Positions 25,453 through 36,561 of a DNA stretch of 64,000 bases are shown piece by piece. Position numbers and translations under genes: made by a program. The notes under the pieces are model-generated. The model was not told where the DNA came from. It was given only the letters and a program-made list of their open reading frames with translations, and did no database searches. Source of the stretch: Methylobacterium durans (GTDB lineage: Bacteria > Pseudomonadota > Alphaproteobacteria > Rhizobiales > Beijerinckiaceae); contig NZ_CP029550.1 of NCBI RefSeq assembly GCF_003173715.1, positions 5,844,001 to 5,908,000 of the forward strand, in the 5' to 3' direction. The first letter of the stretch is position 1. Every line of letters begins with the position of its first letter.

Positions 25453-27596
25453 ATGACCGACGCCCCTGCCCCGACGCCGCTCCGGCCGCCCCTCCTCGAC
25501 CCGCTTTTCGCCCCCGCCCGGACCCTGCCCGGAATCGGCCCCAAGGTCGCGCCCCTGATCGAGCGGCTTCTCGGCACGCCCGAGCAGCCGGCCCGCATCG
25601 TCGACCTCCTGTTCCACCTGCCGCAGGGGGCGTGGCGCGCCAGCTCAAGGGCTCGATCGCCGAGGCGCCCCCGGGCGAGCCCGTCACCCTCGGCGTCACG
25701 GTGGTGGCCCACCGGCCGCCGCAGCCCGGGGCCGGGCGGCGCCCGCACCGGGTGCTGGTGGAGGATGCCACCGGCGACATCTCCCTCGTCTTCTTCGGCA
25801 TGCCGCGGGCACGCGTCGAGAAGATGCTGCCGCTCGGCAGCCACCGCTACGTCTCCGGCCGGATCGACCTCTGGGACGGGCACCGGCAGATGGTGCATCC
25901 CTCGCGCATCACCGACGAGGCGGGCCTCGCCAGCCTCCCCGCCGTCGAGCCGATCTACGGGGCGACGGAGGGACTGACCTCGCGGGCGATCTCGAAGCTC
26001 GCCCACGCCGCCCTCGACCGGCTGCCGGTGCTGCCGGAGTGGCAGGACCCGGCCTGGCTCGCCCGCCAGGGCTGGCCCGCCTTCGCCGACGCCCTGCGCG
26101 CCGAGCACCGGCCCGAGGAGGCGCCCCCGCCGCGCCGGGAGGGCGCGGAGGCCCCGCCCCGCCCGCCCGCGCGCCAGCGCCTCGCCTACGACGAGCTGCT
26201 GGCCTCGCAGCTGGCGCTGGCGCTGCTGCGCGCCCGCCAGCGCCGCAAGCCCGGCCGGGTGAATGCCGGCGACGGGCACCTCGCCGCCCGGATCGAGGCG
26301 GGACTGCCCTTCGGGCTCACGGGCGCGCAGGCGCAGGCGGTGGCCGAGATCCGGGCGGATCTGGCCAGCGACCGGCGCATGCTGCGCCTGCTCCAGGGCG
26401 ATGTCGGCTCCGGCAAGACGGCGGTGGCGCTCCTCGCCATGTCCCACGCCGTCGAGGCGGGCCGCCAGGCGGCCCTGATGGCGCCGACCGAGATCCTCGC
26501 CCGCCAGCATTACGAGCGGCTGCAGCCGCTGGCCGGCCCCTTGCGCCTGCGCCTGATGACGGGGCGCGACCGCACGGCCGAGCGGCGCGCGACGCTCGCC
26601 GACCTCGCCGAGGGGCGGATCGACATCCTCGTCGGCACCCACGCCCTGTTCCAGGAGAGCGTGGTGTTCCGCGACCTCGGCCTCGCGGTGGTGGACGAGC
26701 AGCACCGCTTCGGCGTTCACCAGCGCCTGGCGCTCGGCGCCAAGGGCGAGGCGGTCGATTTCCTCGTGATGACCGCGACGCCGATCCCGCGGACGCTGGC
26801 GCTCACCTTCTTCGGCGACATGGACGTCTCGGTCCTCGACGAGAAGCCCGCCGGCCGCCAGCCGATCAAGACGATCACGATTCCCGTGGAGCGCATCGAC
26901 GAGGTGGTTGCGGGACTGGAGCGGGCCCTGGCGCGGGGCGAGCGGGTCTACTGGATCTGTCCGCTGGTGGCCGAATCCGAGTTCGTCGACCTCGCCGCCG
27001 CGCAGGAGCGGTTCGAGGATCTGGCGCGCCATTTCGGGGATTCGGTCGGCCTGATCCACGGCAAGATGCCGGGGCCGGACAAGGACGCGGCGATGGAGCG
27101 CTTCGCCGCCGGGCAGACGAAGGTCCTCGTCTCCACCACGGTGGTCGAGGTCGGCGTCGACGTGCCGGAGGCGACCATCATGGTCATCGAGCACGCCGAG
27201 CGCTTCGGCCTCGCCCAGCTCCACCAGCTGCGGGGGCGGGTCGGCCGCGGCTCGGCCGCCTCCTCCTGCCTCCTCCTCTACCGCGGGCCGCTCGGTCAGG
27301 TCGCCCGGGCGCGCCTCGAGATGATGCGCGACAGCGAGGACGGTTTCCGGATCGCCGAGGAGGACCTGCGCCTGCGCGGCGAGGGCGAGGTGCTGGGCAC
27401 CCGCCAATCGGGCCTCGCCGCCTTCCGCCTCGCGAGCCTGGAGAGCGATGCCGGCCTGCTGGAAGCCGCCCGCGACGACGCCCGGCTCGTGGTCGAGCGC
27501 GACCCGGGCCTTCGGAGCGCGCGCGGCCAGGCCCTGCGCGTCCTCCTCTACCTGTTCGAGCGGGAGGCGGCGATCCGCCTGCTCGGAGCCGGTTAG
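25453..27596 (+). CDS. recG: ATP-dependent DNA helicase RecG, frameshifted as given
   Basis: The 714-residue fork-reversal helicase. The N-terminal part (ATG 25453) reads LPGIGPKVAPLIERLLG and DLLFHLPQG, then breaks at the G5 run 25626-25630. One extra G restores GVARQLKGSIAEAPPGEPVTLGVTV in the long frame. That frame carries the wedge OB-fold (VEDATGDISLVFFGMPR), Walker A LLQGDVGSGKTAVALLAM, the RecG-type DEQHRFG box, TATPIPRTLALTFFGD and the C-terminal TRG region with QLRGRVGRG. With the frame repaired the length is normal for RecG. Confidence 0.93.
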
Positions 27597-27796
27597 GGTT
27601 CGTTCACGATTTCCGTGCGTCCTGTGGCCTCCGGGTGAACGCGCGGGCTTCGTTCATCTGCCATACAGATTCGGGGTTGCGGCCGAGCCGACGGAACGGC
27701 ATCATCCCTTGCCGCGTTCGTGTCGCATTCTTAACTGAACATGAACGAAGGGCCGATCTGATCGGCCCAAACGTCGGAGATGTGGAGGCTAAGCCG

Positions 27797-28093
27797 ATGA
27801 CCGGACCGTTCCTGCGCCTGCCGGGCTCCGCCGAGGGCTGGGACGCCCATTCAGGCGAACCGTGGCTCCTGCCGATCTCGGACACGAACGACGTCCCGGC
27901 CGATACGGGCGCGGATGCGATCGCGCAGGCCGTCCGTCAGGCCTCCCGCCCCCTCTGGATCGCGGCTCACGGCCTCTGCCTCGCGCTGGGCCTCCTGCTC
28001 GCCGTCGAGACCGCCACGGGCTGGATGAGCCCCGCCGCCCCGCAGGCGAGCGCCGTCAAGGCACCGATCGTCGCCACCGCCAGCGCCTCGTAG
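27797..28093 (+). CDS. Small single-span membrane protein
   Basis: 98 residues from ATG 27797, which has a GGAGG site 8 nt upstream. One hydrophobic segment, LWIAAHGLCLALGLLLAVETA, spans about residues 53-73, with a soluble acidic N-terminus before it and a short Ala/Pro tail after it. No family is recognised. It is convergent with the DUF502 gene. Confidence 0.6.
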   Translation: MTGPFLRLPGSAEGWDAHSGEPWLLPISDTNDVPADTGADAIAQAVRQASRPLWIAAHGLCLALGLLLAVETATGWMSPAAPQASAVKAPIVATASAS

Positions 28094-28099
28094 CGCGTC

Positions 28100-28870
28100 T
28101 CAGGCGTCCTGCCGCTCGGGCGCGGCGGTCGCGCCTACCTGGGCGGCCCGCAGGCCCGCCGCCATCGCCTGCAGGCGCGTCTGCGGATCCTCCGGCTGGA
28201 TCACGCCGGCCGACATGACGAGCTTGGCCGCGTCGTCGACGCTGATCCCTACCTCGATGATCTCCGTGCGCGGCAGGTAGAAGAAGAACCCCGTGGTCGG
28301 GTTCGGCGCGCAGGGCAGGAACACGCCGACGTAATCGTGGCCGGGCGGCAGGGCGCCCTGGATGTCGGTGGCGGCGGGCGCGGACAGAAACACCACCGAC
28401 CACGTCCCCTTCACGGGAAATTCCACGAGCCCGACCGTGCGGAACGAGGTGCCGTTCGCCGAGAACAGGGTCTCGAAGATCTGCCGCAGCCCCTTGTAGA
28501 GCCCCGAGATCACGGGGGTGCGCGCGAGCAGCACCTCGCCGAACTCGATGACGCTGCGCCCGACGAGATTGGCCGTGAGGAAGCCCAGCAGCGTCACCGC
28601 CACGAAGGCGATGACGAGGCCGAGGCCGGGAATCGAGAAGGGCAGGTAATGGTCCGGCAGGTAGCTCGCCGGCACGAGCGGCTTCACCCAGCCGTCGATC
28701 AGGGTGATGAACCACCACGTGATGTAGATCGTGATGGCGAGCGGCCCCGCCACGATGATGCCGGTGAGGAAGTAGGTCCGCAGCCGGCCGCGGACGCTGA
28801 CGCGGCGGCGTTGACGGGCGGGATCCATCTCCGGGAGCGGCGGCTGGATCGGCGGGACGGGTGGCGCCAC
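28100..28870 (-). CDS. DUF502 family membrane protein
   Basis: 256 residues. Two transmembrane segments are visible: LRTYFLTGIIVAGPLAITIYITWWFITL and GLGLVIAFVAVTLLGFLTANLVG. These are followed by the family block LLARTPVISGLYKGLRQIFETLF and the soluble part GLVEFPVKGTWSVVFLSA, CAPNPTTGFFFYLPR and VDDAAKLVMSAGVIQPE. The DUF502 family has no settled function. The start is GTG 28870; an ATG at codon 15 is an alternative. Confidence 0.88.
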   Translation of the reverse strand: MAPPVPPIQPPLPEMDPARQRRRVSVRGRLRTYFLTGIIVAGPLAITIYITWWFITLIDGWVKPLVPASYLPDHYLPFSIPGLGLVIAFVAVTLLGFLTANLVGRSVIEFGEVLLARTPVISGLYKGLRQIFETLFSANGTSFRTVGLVEFPVKGTWSVVFLSAPAATDIQGALPPGHDYVGVFLPCAPNPTTGFFFYLPRTEIIEVGISVDDAAKLVMSAGVIQPEDPQTRLQAMAAGLRAAQVGATAAPERQDA

Positions 28871-28995
28871 GGGTTCACTTTCGCGAGCGGGCCGGCGGGC
28901 CCGGGTTCCGAAGGCCCCGGCCTCCGCCGGGGCCGCCCCGGGGCAGAGAGGTAGCGGCTGGCGCCGATCCGCTCAAGAGCGGCGGCGCAGGGCCT

Positions 28996-30822
28996 TCACT
29001 CCACCGTGACGGACTTGGCGAGGTTCCGCGGCTGGTCGACGTCTTTGCCCATGAACACGGCCGTATGATACGCGATCAGCTGGATCGGCACGGCGTAGAC
29101 GATCGGGGCGACCACGGGGTCGAGGTCCGGCATGGTCAGCGTCGCCAGCGTGTCGAGGCCCGCCTCCGCCGCCCCCTTGGCGTCCCCCACCAGGATGATC
29201 CGGCCGCCGCGTGCCGCCACCTCCTGCATGTTCGAGACCGTCTTCTCGAAGATCGCGTCGTGCGGCGCGATCACGATCACCGGAACGCTCTCGTCGATCA
29301 GCGCGATCGGCCCGTGCTTCAGCTCCCCCGCCGCGTAGCCCTCCGCGTGGATGTAGCTGATCTCCTTCAGCTTCAGCGCCCCCTCCAGCGCCATCGGGTA
29401 GGCCGTGCCCCGGCCCAGATACAGAACGTCCCGCGCCTTCGCGATCTCGCGGGCCAGCCCCTCGATCTCGCCCTCCTGCTTGACGGCCTCCGCCATCAGC
29501 CCCGGCACCGTGATCAGCGCGTCGACCAGGCGCCGCTCCTCGGCCGCCGTGAGCACGCCCCGCTCCCGGCCCGCATGCAGGGCCAGGCACAGCAGCACGG
29601 TCAGCTGGCAGGAGAACGCCTTGGTCGAGGCCACCCCGATCTCGGGACCTGCCAGCGTCGGCAGCACGGCCGACGCCTCCCGCGCGATCGTCGAGGTCGG
29701 CACGTTGACGACCCCCAGCGTGTGCTGGCCCTGTCCCTTGGCGTAGCGCAGCGAGGCCAGCGTGTCGGCGGTCTCGCCCGATTGCGAGATCACCAGGGTC
29801 AGCCCGCCCGCCTCCAGCGGCGCCTCGCGGTAGCGGGCCTCCGAGGCCACGTCGATCTCCACCGGCAGCCGGGCGATCCGCTCGAACCAGTACTTGGCCA
29901 CCAGCCCCGCGTAGTAGGCGGTGCCGCAGGCGGTGATCGAGATCCGCGTCAGGTCCGCGAACGAGAAGGGCAGCGGCTCGGGCAGCGCCACCCGGCCCTC
30001 GGCGAGGTTGACGTAGTGGGCGAGCGTGCGGCCCACCACCTCGGGCTGCTCGTGGATCTCTTTCGCCATGAAGTGGCGATGGTTGCCCTTGTCGATGCGG
30101 TAGGCCTGGGCGGCGATCTTCTGGCGCGGGCGCTCGACCGGCCGGCCGGCGACGTCGCGGATCTCGGCGCCCTCGCGGGTGAGGATCGCCCAGTCGCCCT
30201 CCTCGAGATAGGTGATCTCGTCGGTGAAGGGGGCGAGCGCCAGCGCGTCCGAGCCGAGATAGGTCTCGCCCTCGCCGTAGCCGATGGCCAGCGGCGCGCC
30301 GTGGCGGGCGCCGATCAGGAGGTCGTCGCGGCCGGCAAACAGGAAGCCGAGGGCGAAGGCGCCGCGGAGTTTCGGCAGGGTTGCGGCGACCGCCTCGACG
30401 GGGCCGAGGCCCTGGGCCATGGCGTGGCTGACGGCCTGGGCGACGACCTCGGTGTCGGTCTCGGTCTCGAAGGCGATGCCGTGGGCCTGGAGTTCGCGCT
30501 TCAGCTCGCGGAAGTTCTCGATGATGCCGTTGTGGACGACGGCGAGGCGGTCGGTGGCGTGGGGGTGGGCGTTGGTCTCGTTGGGCTTGCCGTGGGTGGC
30601 CCAGCGGGTGTGTCCGATGCCGATGGCGCCGGCGAGCGGGGCCTGGATCAGCTTGAGCTGGAGGTTGGCGAGCTTGCCCTCGGCGCGGCGGCGCTCGAGG
30701 CGGCCGTGCTCGAGGGTTGCGATGCCGGCGGAATCGTAGCCGCGGTATTCGAGGCGGCGCAGCGCCTCGATCACCTGGCCTGCCACCGCGTCGCGCCCGA
30801 CGATGCCTACGATGCCGCACAT
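28996..30822 (-). CDS. glmS: Glutamine-fructose-6-phosphate aminotransferase
   Basis: 608 residues making glucosamine-6-phosphate for peptidoglycan and lipopolysaccharide. The protein starts MCGIVGIVGRD with the Ntn nucleophile Cys2, followed by GHTRWATHGKP and HNGIIENF in the glutaminase domain. Two SIS domains follow (ITACGTAYYAGL, SQSGETADTLA; YLGRGTAYPMALEGALKLKE). It ends in the conserved PRNLAKSVTVE. It lies downstream of glmU in the same orientation, 243 bp apart, so both amino-sugar steps are grouped. No glmS ribozyme-like leader is apparent. Confidence 0.96.
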   Translation of the reverse strand: MCGIVGIVGRDAVAGQVIEALRRLEYRGYDSAGIATLEHGRLERRRAEGKLANLQLKLIQAPLAGAIGIGHTRWATHGKPNETNAHPHATDRLAVVHNGIIENFRELKRELQAHGIAFETETDTEVVAQAVSHAMAQGLGPVEAVAATLPKLRGAFALGFLFAGRDDLLIGARHGAPLAIGYGEGETYLGSDALALAPFTDEITYLEEGDWAILTREGAEIRDVAGRPVERPRQKIAAQAYRIDKGNHRHFMAKEIHEQPEVVGRTLAHYVNLAEGRVALPEPLPFSFADLTRISITACGTAYYAGLVAKYWFERIARLPVEIDVASEARYREAPLEAGGLTLVISQSGETADTLASLRYAKGQGQHTLGVVNVPTSTIAREASAVLPTLAGPEIGVASTKAFSCQLTVLLCLALHAGRERGVLTAAEERRLVDALITVPGLMAEAVKQEGEIEGLAREIAKARDVLYLGRGTAYPMALEGALKLKEISYIHAEGYAAGELKHGPIALIDESVPVIVIAPHDAIFEKTVSNMQEVAARGGRIILVGDAKGAAEAGLDTLATLTMPDLDPVVAPIVYAVPIQLIAYHTAVFMGKDVDQPRNLAKSVTVE

Positions 30823-31065
30823 GGTCGTGTCTTCTGCCTCGATGATGCCGATGGCGTCCCGGCGAGGCCGGAGCGCCCTGCGCGCGGCCCGCTTCCCGCA
30901 AGGGTTGTGCCCGGCCGCGCATGCCTGAAAGCGTCGCCCTTGTACCGGATCGGGACGGTGCCATGCCAGTCCCGATGCCGCGACCGGGCGGGGTTCCGGC
31001 GAAGAGCTTAAGATGCGCCTTGAGGATTTCGCCGCAAGTGACGGTTAAATCCGGGGCTTCCGGCC

Positions 31066-32451
31066 TCAGCCTTTGTGAGCGCGCGCCGCCTTCTCCGCCC
31101 GCATCGCCGCGCGCTTCGGCTCGGCCCAGCCCTCCTTGATCGCCTGCCGCCCGCGGGCGACGGCGAGCGCGTCGGCCGGGACGTCGTCGGTGATGACCGA
31201 GCCCGTGGCGACGTAGGCCCCCGCCCCGATGCTCACCGGCGCGACGAGGGCCGAGTTCGAGCCGATGAAGGCGCCCGCCCCGATCGCGGTGCGGTGCTTG
31301 TTCACGCCGTCGTAATTGCAGGTGATGGTGCCGGCCCCGACATTGGCGCCCTCCCCCACCTCGGCGTCGCCGAGATACGTCAGGTGGTTGGCCTTGGCGC
31401 CGGCCCGGAGCGTTGCGTTCTTCACCTCGACGAAGTTGCCGATCCGCGCGCCCGTCTCCAGCACGGCGCCGGGGCGCAGGCGGGCGTAGGGGCCGATACT
31501 GACCCCCTCCTCCAGCCGGGCGCCCTCGAGATGCGAGAAGGCGTGGACGACCGAGCCGTCGCCGACCGTGACGCCGGGGCCGAACACCACGTGCGGCTCC
31601 ACCACCACGTCGCGGCCCAGCACCGTGTCGGCGCTGAGGAAGACCGTCTCGGGGGCGATCAGGGTGGCGCCGCCGAGCTGGGCGGCCCGGCGCAGCCGCG
31701 CCTGGATCGCCGCCTCGGCGATGCCGAGCTGAACCCGGTCGTTGACCCCCTGCGCCTCGGCCTCCTCGACGGCGACGACGGCGACGGGCAGGCCGTCGCC
31801 GACCGCCAGCGCCACCGCGTCCGGCAGATAGTACTCGGCGGCCGCGTTGTCGTTGCCGATCCGCTCCAAGAGCGAGAGGGCGTGGGCGCCCGCGAGCGCC
31901 ATCAGCCCGGCATTGCACAGGCGCACCCGGCGCTCGGCCTCGCTCGCGTCCTTCTCCTCGCGGATGGCGAGCACCCGCTCGCCCTCCGTCAGGACCCGGC
32001 CATAGCCGGCGGGCTCCGCGGCCTCGAAGGCGAGCACCGCCACGGCCGCGCCGTCGGCGAGCGGCGCGCGCAGGCGGCGGAGCGTTTCGCCGGTGATGAG
32101 CGGCGTGTCGCCGAAGGCCACCACGATGTCGTCGTCGCCCTCGGCGAGCGCCGCGCGGGCGGCGAGCACCGCGTGCGCCGTGCCGAGGCGCTCGGCCTGC
32201 GGGTAGAGCCGGGCGCCGGGCGCGGCGGCGGCGGCCTCGCTGGCGACGTCGTCGCGCCCCGGCTCCGCCACCACGGCGATGCGGGTGGCGCCCGCTTCCT
32301 GCGCCGCGGCCAGCACGTGGCCGAGCATGCTGCGCCCGGCGATCCGGTGCATCACCTTCGGCAGGTCGGACCGCATCCGCGTGCCCTTGCCGGCCGCGAG
32401 CACGATCGCCGTGAGGCTGCGCCGGCCGGAGGCCGTGTCGGATGTCGTCAT
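31066..32451 (-). CDS. glmU: Bifunctional GlmU (GlcNAc-1-P uridylyltransferase / GlcN-1-P acetyltransferase)
   Basis: 461 residues. The N-terminal pyrophosphorylase domain has [21 protein letters not shown] (from residue 14) and GDTPLI. The C-terminal left-handed beta helix shows hexapeptide repeats such as [24 protein letters not shown], then FVEVKNA and [12 protein letters not shown], and the acetyltransferase end [19 protein letters not shown]. It makes UDP-GlcNAc. It precedes glmS in transcription order. Confidence 0.95.
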   Translation of the reverse strand: MTTSDTASGRRSLTAIVLAAGKGTRMRSDLPKVMHRIAGRSMLGHVLAAAQEAGATRIAVVAEPGRDDVASEAAAAAPGARLYPQAERLGTAHAVLAARAALAEGDDDIVVAFGDTPLITGETLRRLRAPLADGAAVAVLAFEAAEPAGYGRVLTEGERVLAIREEKDASEAERRVRLCNAGLMALAGAHALSLLERIGNDNAAAEYYLPDAVALAVGDGLPVAVVAVEEAEAQGVNDRVQLGIAEAAIQARLRRAAQLGGATLIAPETVFLSADTVLGRDVVVEPHVVFGPGVTVGDGSVVHAFSHLEGARLEEGVSIGPYARLRPGAVLETGARIGNFVEVKNATLRAGAKANHLTYLGDAEVGEGANVGAGTITCNYDGVNKHRTAIGAGAFIGSNSALVAPVSIGAGAYVATGSVITDDVPADALAVARGRQAIKEGWAEPKRAAMRAEKAARAHKG

Positions 32452-32690
32452 GGATCGAGATCCCGGATCTGCCTGCTGCGCGGAGAGCGCTTCCGCCCCC
32501 GGCTTAGCCGATCGGCCGGGCTGCGCAAAACCCGCCCGCAGGGGGCACTGCGACTTCTGATGGAGTAGACAGGAAGTATCTTAACCCCCGGTTCAGGGGC
32601 CGGCGTGGTAGACGAAATCTTCCGCGCTGCGGCGCACACAGAACGCGATGACCCCTGCCCATTCCCCGCCGTTGCGTGCATGAAGACCGG

Positions 32691-34307
32691 ATGACGCTGC
32701 CGACAGACGGTCGACCCGACCGCGCCCCCTGCCCTCGCGATCACGCCTCGTCCAGCACCCCGGATCGGACGCGCCGCGACCTGCTGCGCACGGCCGCCGG
32801 CGGTCTCGCGGGGGCGCTCGCCGGCCTGACATCCCACCCGGCGGCCCACGCCGCGGAATCCGCGCCCGGTCTGCCCGCGGCCGGCGCCCGCTTCGAGCCG
32901 GGCACGGTCGTCGAGATCGCGCGCGCGCTCGCCAAGGCGCCCTACGTGGCCCAGCGCACCGACGACCTGCCGGCCTCGCTGCGCAACCTCGGCCGCGAGC
33001 AGTACAATGCCATCGCGACGGCGCCGGCCCGCGCCCTCTGGGCGGAGGCGGGCTTGCGCTTCACGGTCGAGCCGCTCCACCGCGGCTCGATCTACGCCGA
33101 CCGGGTCAGCCTCGCGCTGATCGAGGACGGGGCGGTGCGGCCCGTTCCCTACGACCGCTCCCTGTTCGAGACCGGCGGCTTCGTCCTGCCGGAATTCCAG
33201 GAGGATCCGGGCTATTCGGGCTTCCGCCTGCGGGCCCGCTTCGGCGGAGGCGACCTCTCCGACTTCGCGCTGTTCCAGGGCGCCTCGTTCTTCCGCCTGC
33301 TCGCCGCGGGCCAGGGCTTCGGCGTCACCGCCCGGGCGCTGACGTTGCGCCCGGCGGATGCCCGCGGCGAGGAATTCCCGCGCTTCCGCGCCTTCTGGAT
33401 CGAGCGGCCGGGGCCGGGGGAGGATCGCCTCGTCGTCCACGCTCTGATCGATTCCGAATCCGCCGCCGGGGCTCTGCGCCTCGGCCTGCGTCCGGGCGAG
33501 GCGTCGATCGCCGACATCGAGGGCACCATCTTCCCGCGCGTGACGATCGACCATCTCGGCCTCGGCGGCATGCAGGCGAGCTACCTGTTCGGGCCCCACG
33601 ACCGGCGCGGCAACGACGACGCCCGGGCCGGGGCCTACGCGGCGGGCGGCCTGCAGATCCGCAACGGCGCCGAGGAGGCGATCTGGCGGCCGGTGCACAA
33701 CCCGGACACCCTGCAGATCTCCTCCTTCCTCGACGCCGACCCGAAGGGGTTCGGCCTGATGCAGCGGGCGCGCGACTACGCGGATTTCGAGGACGACGTG
33801 CAGCATTGGGAGTGGCGCCCCTCCCTCTGGCTCGAGCCGCTCGGGGCCTGGGGTGAGGGCGCGGTGACGCTCCTCGAGATCCCGAGCGATTCCGAGTTCA
33901 ACGAGAACATCCTCGCCTATTGGCGCCCGAAGACCGCGCTCGCGGCAGGCGCGGAGACACGCTTCGCCTACCGCCAGTTCTGGTGCTGGGAGCCGCCGGA
34001 GCGGGCGCCCGTCGCCCGGGTCACGGGCACCCGCTCCGGGCGCGGCAGCGGCGGCAATCGCCGGCTCTTCCTCGTCGATTTCACGGGCGAGGCCTTCGCG
34101 CGGCCCGGCCCCGAGACCGAGACCGCCCTGACCGCGAGCCCCGGCACCATCGCCCGGCAGGCGCTCTACGCCTACCCGGAGCGGAAGACGCTGCGGGTCG
34201 CCTTCGAGCTCGATCCCGGTGGCGAGCGGGCCTGCGAGCTGCGCCTCGCCCTCCGCCGGGACGGGCGGGCGATCACCGAGACCTGGCTCTACCGCTGGAC
34301 GCCTTAG
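32691..34307 (+). CDS. opgG: Periplasmic glucan biosynthesis protein (OpgG/OpgD family)
   Basis: About 538 residues. An N-terminal twin-arginine signal (TRRDLLRTAAGGLAGALAG) points to Tat export, as in OpgD. The mature part carries the MdoG domain: YNAIATAPARALWAE, FQGASFFRLLAAGQGFG, LFGPHDRRGNDD, FLDADPKGFGLMQRARDY and AYWRPK. The family shapes osmoregulated periplasmic glucans. OpgG and OpgD cannot be separated safely; pairing with opgH 12 bp downstream suggests opgG, while the Tat signal suggests OpgD-type. ATG 32691 was taken over GTG 32676. Confidence 0.88.
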   Translation: MTLPTDGRPDRAPCPRDHASSSTPDRTRRDLLRTAAGGLAGALAGLTSHPAAHAAESAPGLPAAGARFEPGTVVEIARALAKAPYVAQRTDDLPASLRNLGREQYNAIATAPARALWAEAGLRFTVEPLHRGSIYADRVSLALIEDGAVRPVPYDRSLFETGGFVLPEFQEDPGYSGFRLRARFGGGDLSDFALFQGASFFRLLAAGQGFGVTARALTLRPADARGEEFPRFRAFWIERPGPGEDRLVVHALIDSESAAGALRLGLRPGEASIADIEGTIFPRVTIDHLGLGGMQASYLFGPHDRRGNDDARAGAYAAGGLQIRNGAEEAIWRPVHNPDTLQISSFLDADPKGFGLMQRARDYADFEDDVQHWEWRPSLWLEPLGAWGEGAVTLLEIPSDSEFNENILAYWRPKTALAAGAETRFAYRQFWCWEPPERAPVARVTGTRSGRGSGGNRRLFLVDFTGEAFARPGPETETALTASPGTIARQALYAYPERKTLRVAFELDPGGERACELRLALRRDGRAITETWLYRWTP

Positions 34308-34319
34308 AGGGGGCAGCCC

Positions 34320-36485
34320 ATGGACCGAACCGCCACCCTCGACGCCCGCCCTCTGCCCGAGGCTCCCGCCCCGGACGCGGCCGGCTTCGCCCCCGCGATG
34401 CCGCCGGAGGCGCCCCTCGCGATGCCGGTGCAGGATCTCGCGAGCTGGAGCCCGGACCAGGGCCACCGGCCGGCCCGGCCCCTCCGGACGCCTCACGCGG
34501 CGCGCCTCTTCGTGTTCGGGGGCGCTGCGGCGCTCACCGCCTACGGCGCCCTGCAGATGTACGAGACCATCGCGGTCTCGGGCAGCCCGACGGCGCTGCA
34601 ATGGGCCTTGCTCGTCCTCTTCGTCCTCAACTTCTCCTGGATCGCGCTGGCCTTCACGGGGGCGATCCTCGGCTTCGCGACGCTGCTGCGCCGTCCGCCC
34701 CTGCCCGCGGTGCCGACCGCGCTCGCGACCCGCACGGCCGTGCTGATGCCCGTCTACAACGAGGCCACCGCCCGCACCTTCGCGGGGCTCGAGGCGATGC
34801 GCGAATCCGTCGAGGCGACGGGGCTCGGCCGGTCGTTCGACTGGTTCGTGCTCTCGGACTCGACGCAGGCCGACGCCTGGATCGCCGAGGAGCGCGCCTT
34901 CCTCGACCTGCGGTCGCGTCTCGGTCGCGACGCCCGGATCTTCTACCGGCACCGGCCGAAGAACCACCACCGCAAGGCCGGCAACATCGGCGATTTCGTG
35001 AGCCGCTGGGGCGGGCATTACGACCACATGCTGGTGCTCGACGCCGACAGCCTGATGACGGGCGACAGCATGGTGCGGCTTGCCGCCGCCATGGAGGCGG
35101 ATCCGGATGCCGGCATCATCCAGAGCCTGCCCCTCATCATCAACCGCAACACGCTCTTCGCCCGCGTCCAGCAATTCGCCGCCCGCATCTACGGGCCCGT
35201 GATCGCGACGGGCTTGAGCGTATGGTCCGGCCGCGACGGCAATTACTGGGGCCACAACGCGATCATCCGCACCCGCGCGTTCGCCGAGGCCTGCGGCCTG
35301 CCCGACCTCACCGGCCGCCCGCCCTTCGGCGGCCACGTGCTGAGCCACGATTTCGTGGAGGCGGCCCTGATCCGGCGCGCCGGCTGGGCGGTGACCATGC
35401 TGCCCACCCTCTCCGGCTCCTACGAGGAGAGCCCGCCCTCCCTGATCGACGTGGCGGTGCGCGACCGGCGCTGGGCGCAGGGCAACCTGCAGCACGGCCG
35501 CATCATCAGCGCGGCGGGCCTCGCCCTCGCCTCCCGCCAGCACTTCGCTACCGGCATCGCGGGCTACGTCGCCTCCCCGCTCTGGCTCGCGCAGCTCGTC
35601 GTCGGTATCGCCCTCGTGCTGCAGACGGCCTACGTGCGGCCCGAATACTTCACGAGCGAGTTCGGGCTCTACGCGGTCTTCCCGCGCTTCGACCCGGTGC
35701 GGGCGCTCAAGCTCTTCGGCCTCACCATGGGCATCCTGCTCGCCCCGAAATTCCTCGGCCTGATCCTGGCGCTGATCGACGGGCCGGTGCGCCGCGCCTG
35801 CGGCGGCACATTCCGGCTCCTCGCCTCGAGCCTCATCGAGATCCTGCTCTCGGCGCTGATCGCCCCGATCGCGATGCTGATCCAGTCGGGGTCGGTGTTC
35901 CAGATCCTGGCCGGACGCGACACGGGCTGGAACCCGCAGCGGCGGGACGACGGCTCGATCCCCTTCCGCGACATCGTGCGCCGCCATCGCTGGCACACGG
36001 CGCTCGGGCTGATCACGGGGGTGGCGGCCTTCGCCATCGCCACCTCCCTGTTCCTCTGGATGTCGCCGACGATCCTCGGCCTCGTCCTGGCGATCCCGAT
36101 CTCCTGGGCGAGCGGCCAACTCGGCCTCGGCCTCGCCCTACGCCGCGCCGGCCTCCTGATGACTCCGGAGGAGCGCGAGCCGCCCGCGATCGCGCAGGCG
36201 GCCGGCGCGCTCGCGGCCCGCAACGCCGCGCACGGTTTCGACGAGGCGGATTCCCTGCGCGCGCTCCATTCCGAGCCCGCCCTCGCCCGCGCGCACGTCG
36301 CGATGCTGCCCGCGGCCGAGCCGCGCCCGCGCGGGCGCATCGACCCGGAGCGCACGCTCGCCCAGGCGAAGGTGGTCGAGGCCGAGACGCTCGCGGAAGC
36401 CGCGGGCTGGCTGAACCCGAAGGAGCGCATGGCTCTCCTCCACGACCGCGCCCTCCTCGACCGCCTCGGCCGCCTCGGCGCCTGA
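34320..36485 (+). CDS. opgH: Glucan biosynthesis glucosyltransferase H
   Basis: 721 residues of the inner-membrane glucosyltransferase that makes the backbone of osmoregulated periplasmic glucans from UDP-glucose. Two N-terminal membrane segments precede a GT-2 domain with RTAVLMPVYNEATART, VLDADSLMTGD and HDFVEAALIRRAGW. It also has the QXXRW-like RRWAQGNLQH, then several C-terminal membrane spans (GYVASPLWLAQLVVGIALVL; IEILLSALIAPIAML; ALGLITGVAAFAIATSLFLWM). It forms a two-gene operon with opgG. Confidence 0.94.
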   Translation: MDRTATLDARPLPEAPAPDAAGFAPAMPPEAPLAMPVQDLASWSPDQGHRPARPLRTPHAARLFVFGGAAALTAYGALQMYETIAVSGSPTALQWALLVLFVLNFSWIALAFTGAILGFATLLRRPPLPAVPTALATRTAVLMPVYNEATARTFAGLEAMRESVEATGLGRSFDWFVLSDSTQADAWIAEERAFLDLRSRLGRDARIFYRHRPKNHHRKAGNIGDFVSRWGGHYDHMLVLDADSLMTGDSMVRLAAAMEADPDAGIIQSLPLIINRNTLFARVQQFAARIYGPVIATGLSVWSGRDGNYWGHNAIIRTRAFAEACGLPDLTGRPPFGGHVLSHDFVEAALIRRAGWAVTMLPTLSGSYEESPPSLIDVAVRDRRWAQGNLQHGRIISAAGLALASRQHFATGIAGYVASPLWLAQLVVGIALVLQTAYVRPEYFTSEFGLYAVFPRFDPVRALKLFGLTMGILLAPKFLGLILALIDGPVRRACGGTFRLLASSLIEILLSALIAPIAMLIQSGSVFQILAGRDTGWNPQRRDDGSIPFRDIVRRHRWHTALGLITGVAAFAIATSLFLWMSPTILGLVLAIPISWASGQLGLGLALRRAGLLMTPEEREPPAIAQAAGALAARNAAHGFDEADSLRALHSEPALARAHVAMLPAAEPRPRGRIDPERTLAQAKVVEAETLAEAAGWLNPKERMALLHDRALLDRLGRLGA

Positions 36486-36561
36486 GGGCATGTTTTCGAT
36501 GTCGCGCGCGGGTGTTCTCCGCTATCAAGCGCGGAGGTCTGCGCCGGAAGGGCACGGGCTT

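Noticed and set aside
32448..36119. A 1223-codon frame on the minus strand
   Set aside because: It is antisense to opgG and opgH, which have full family motifs. The frame has only low-complexity sequence.
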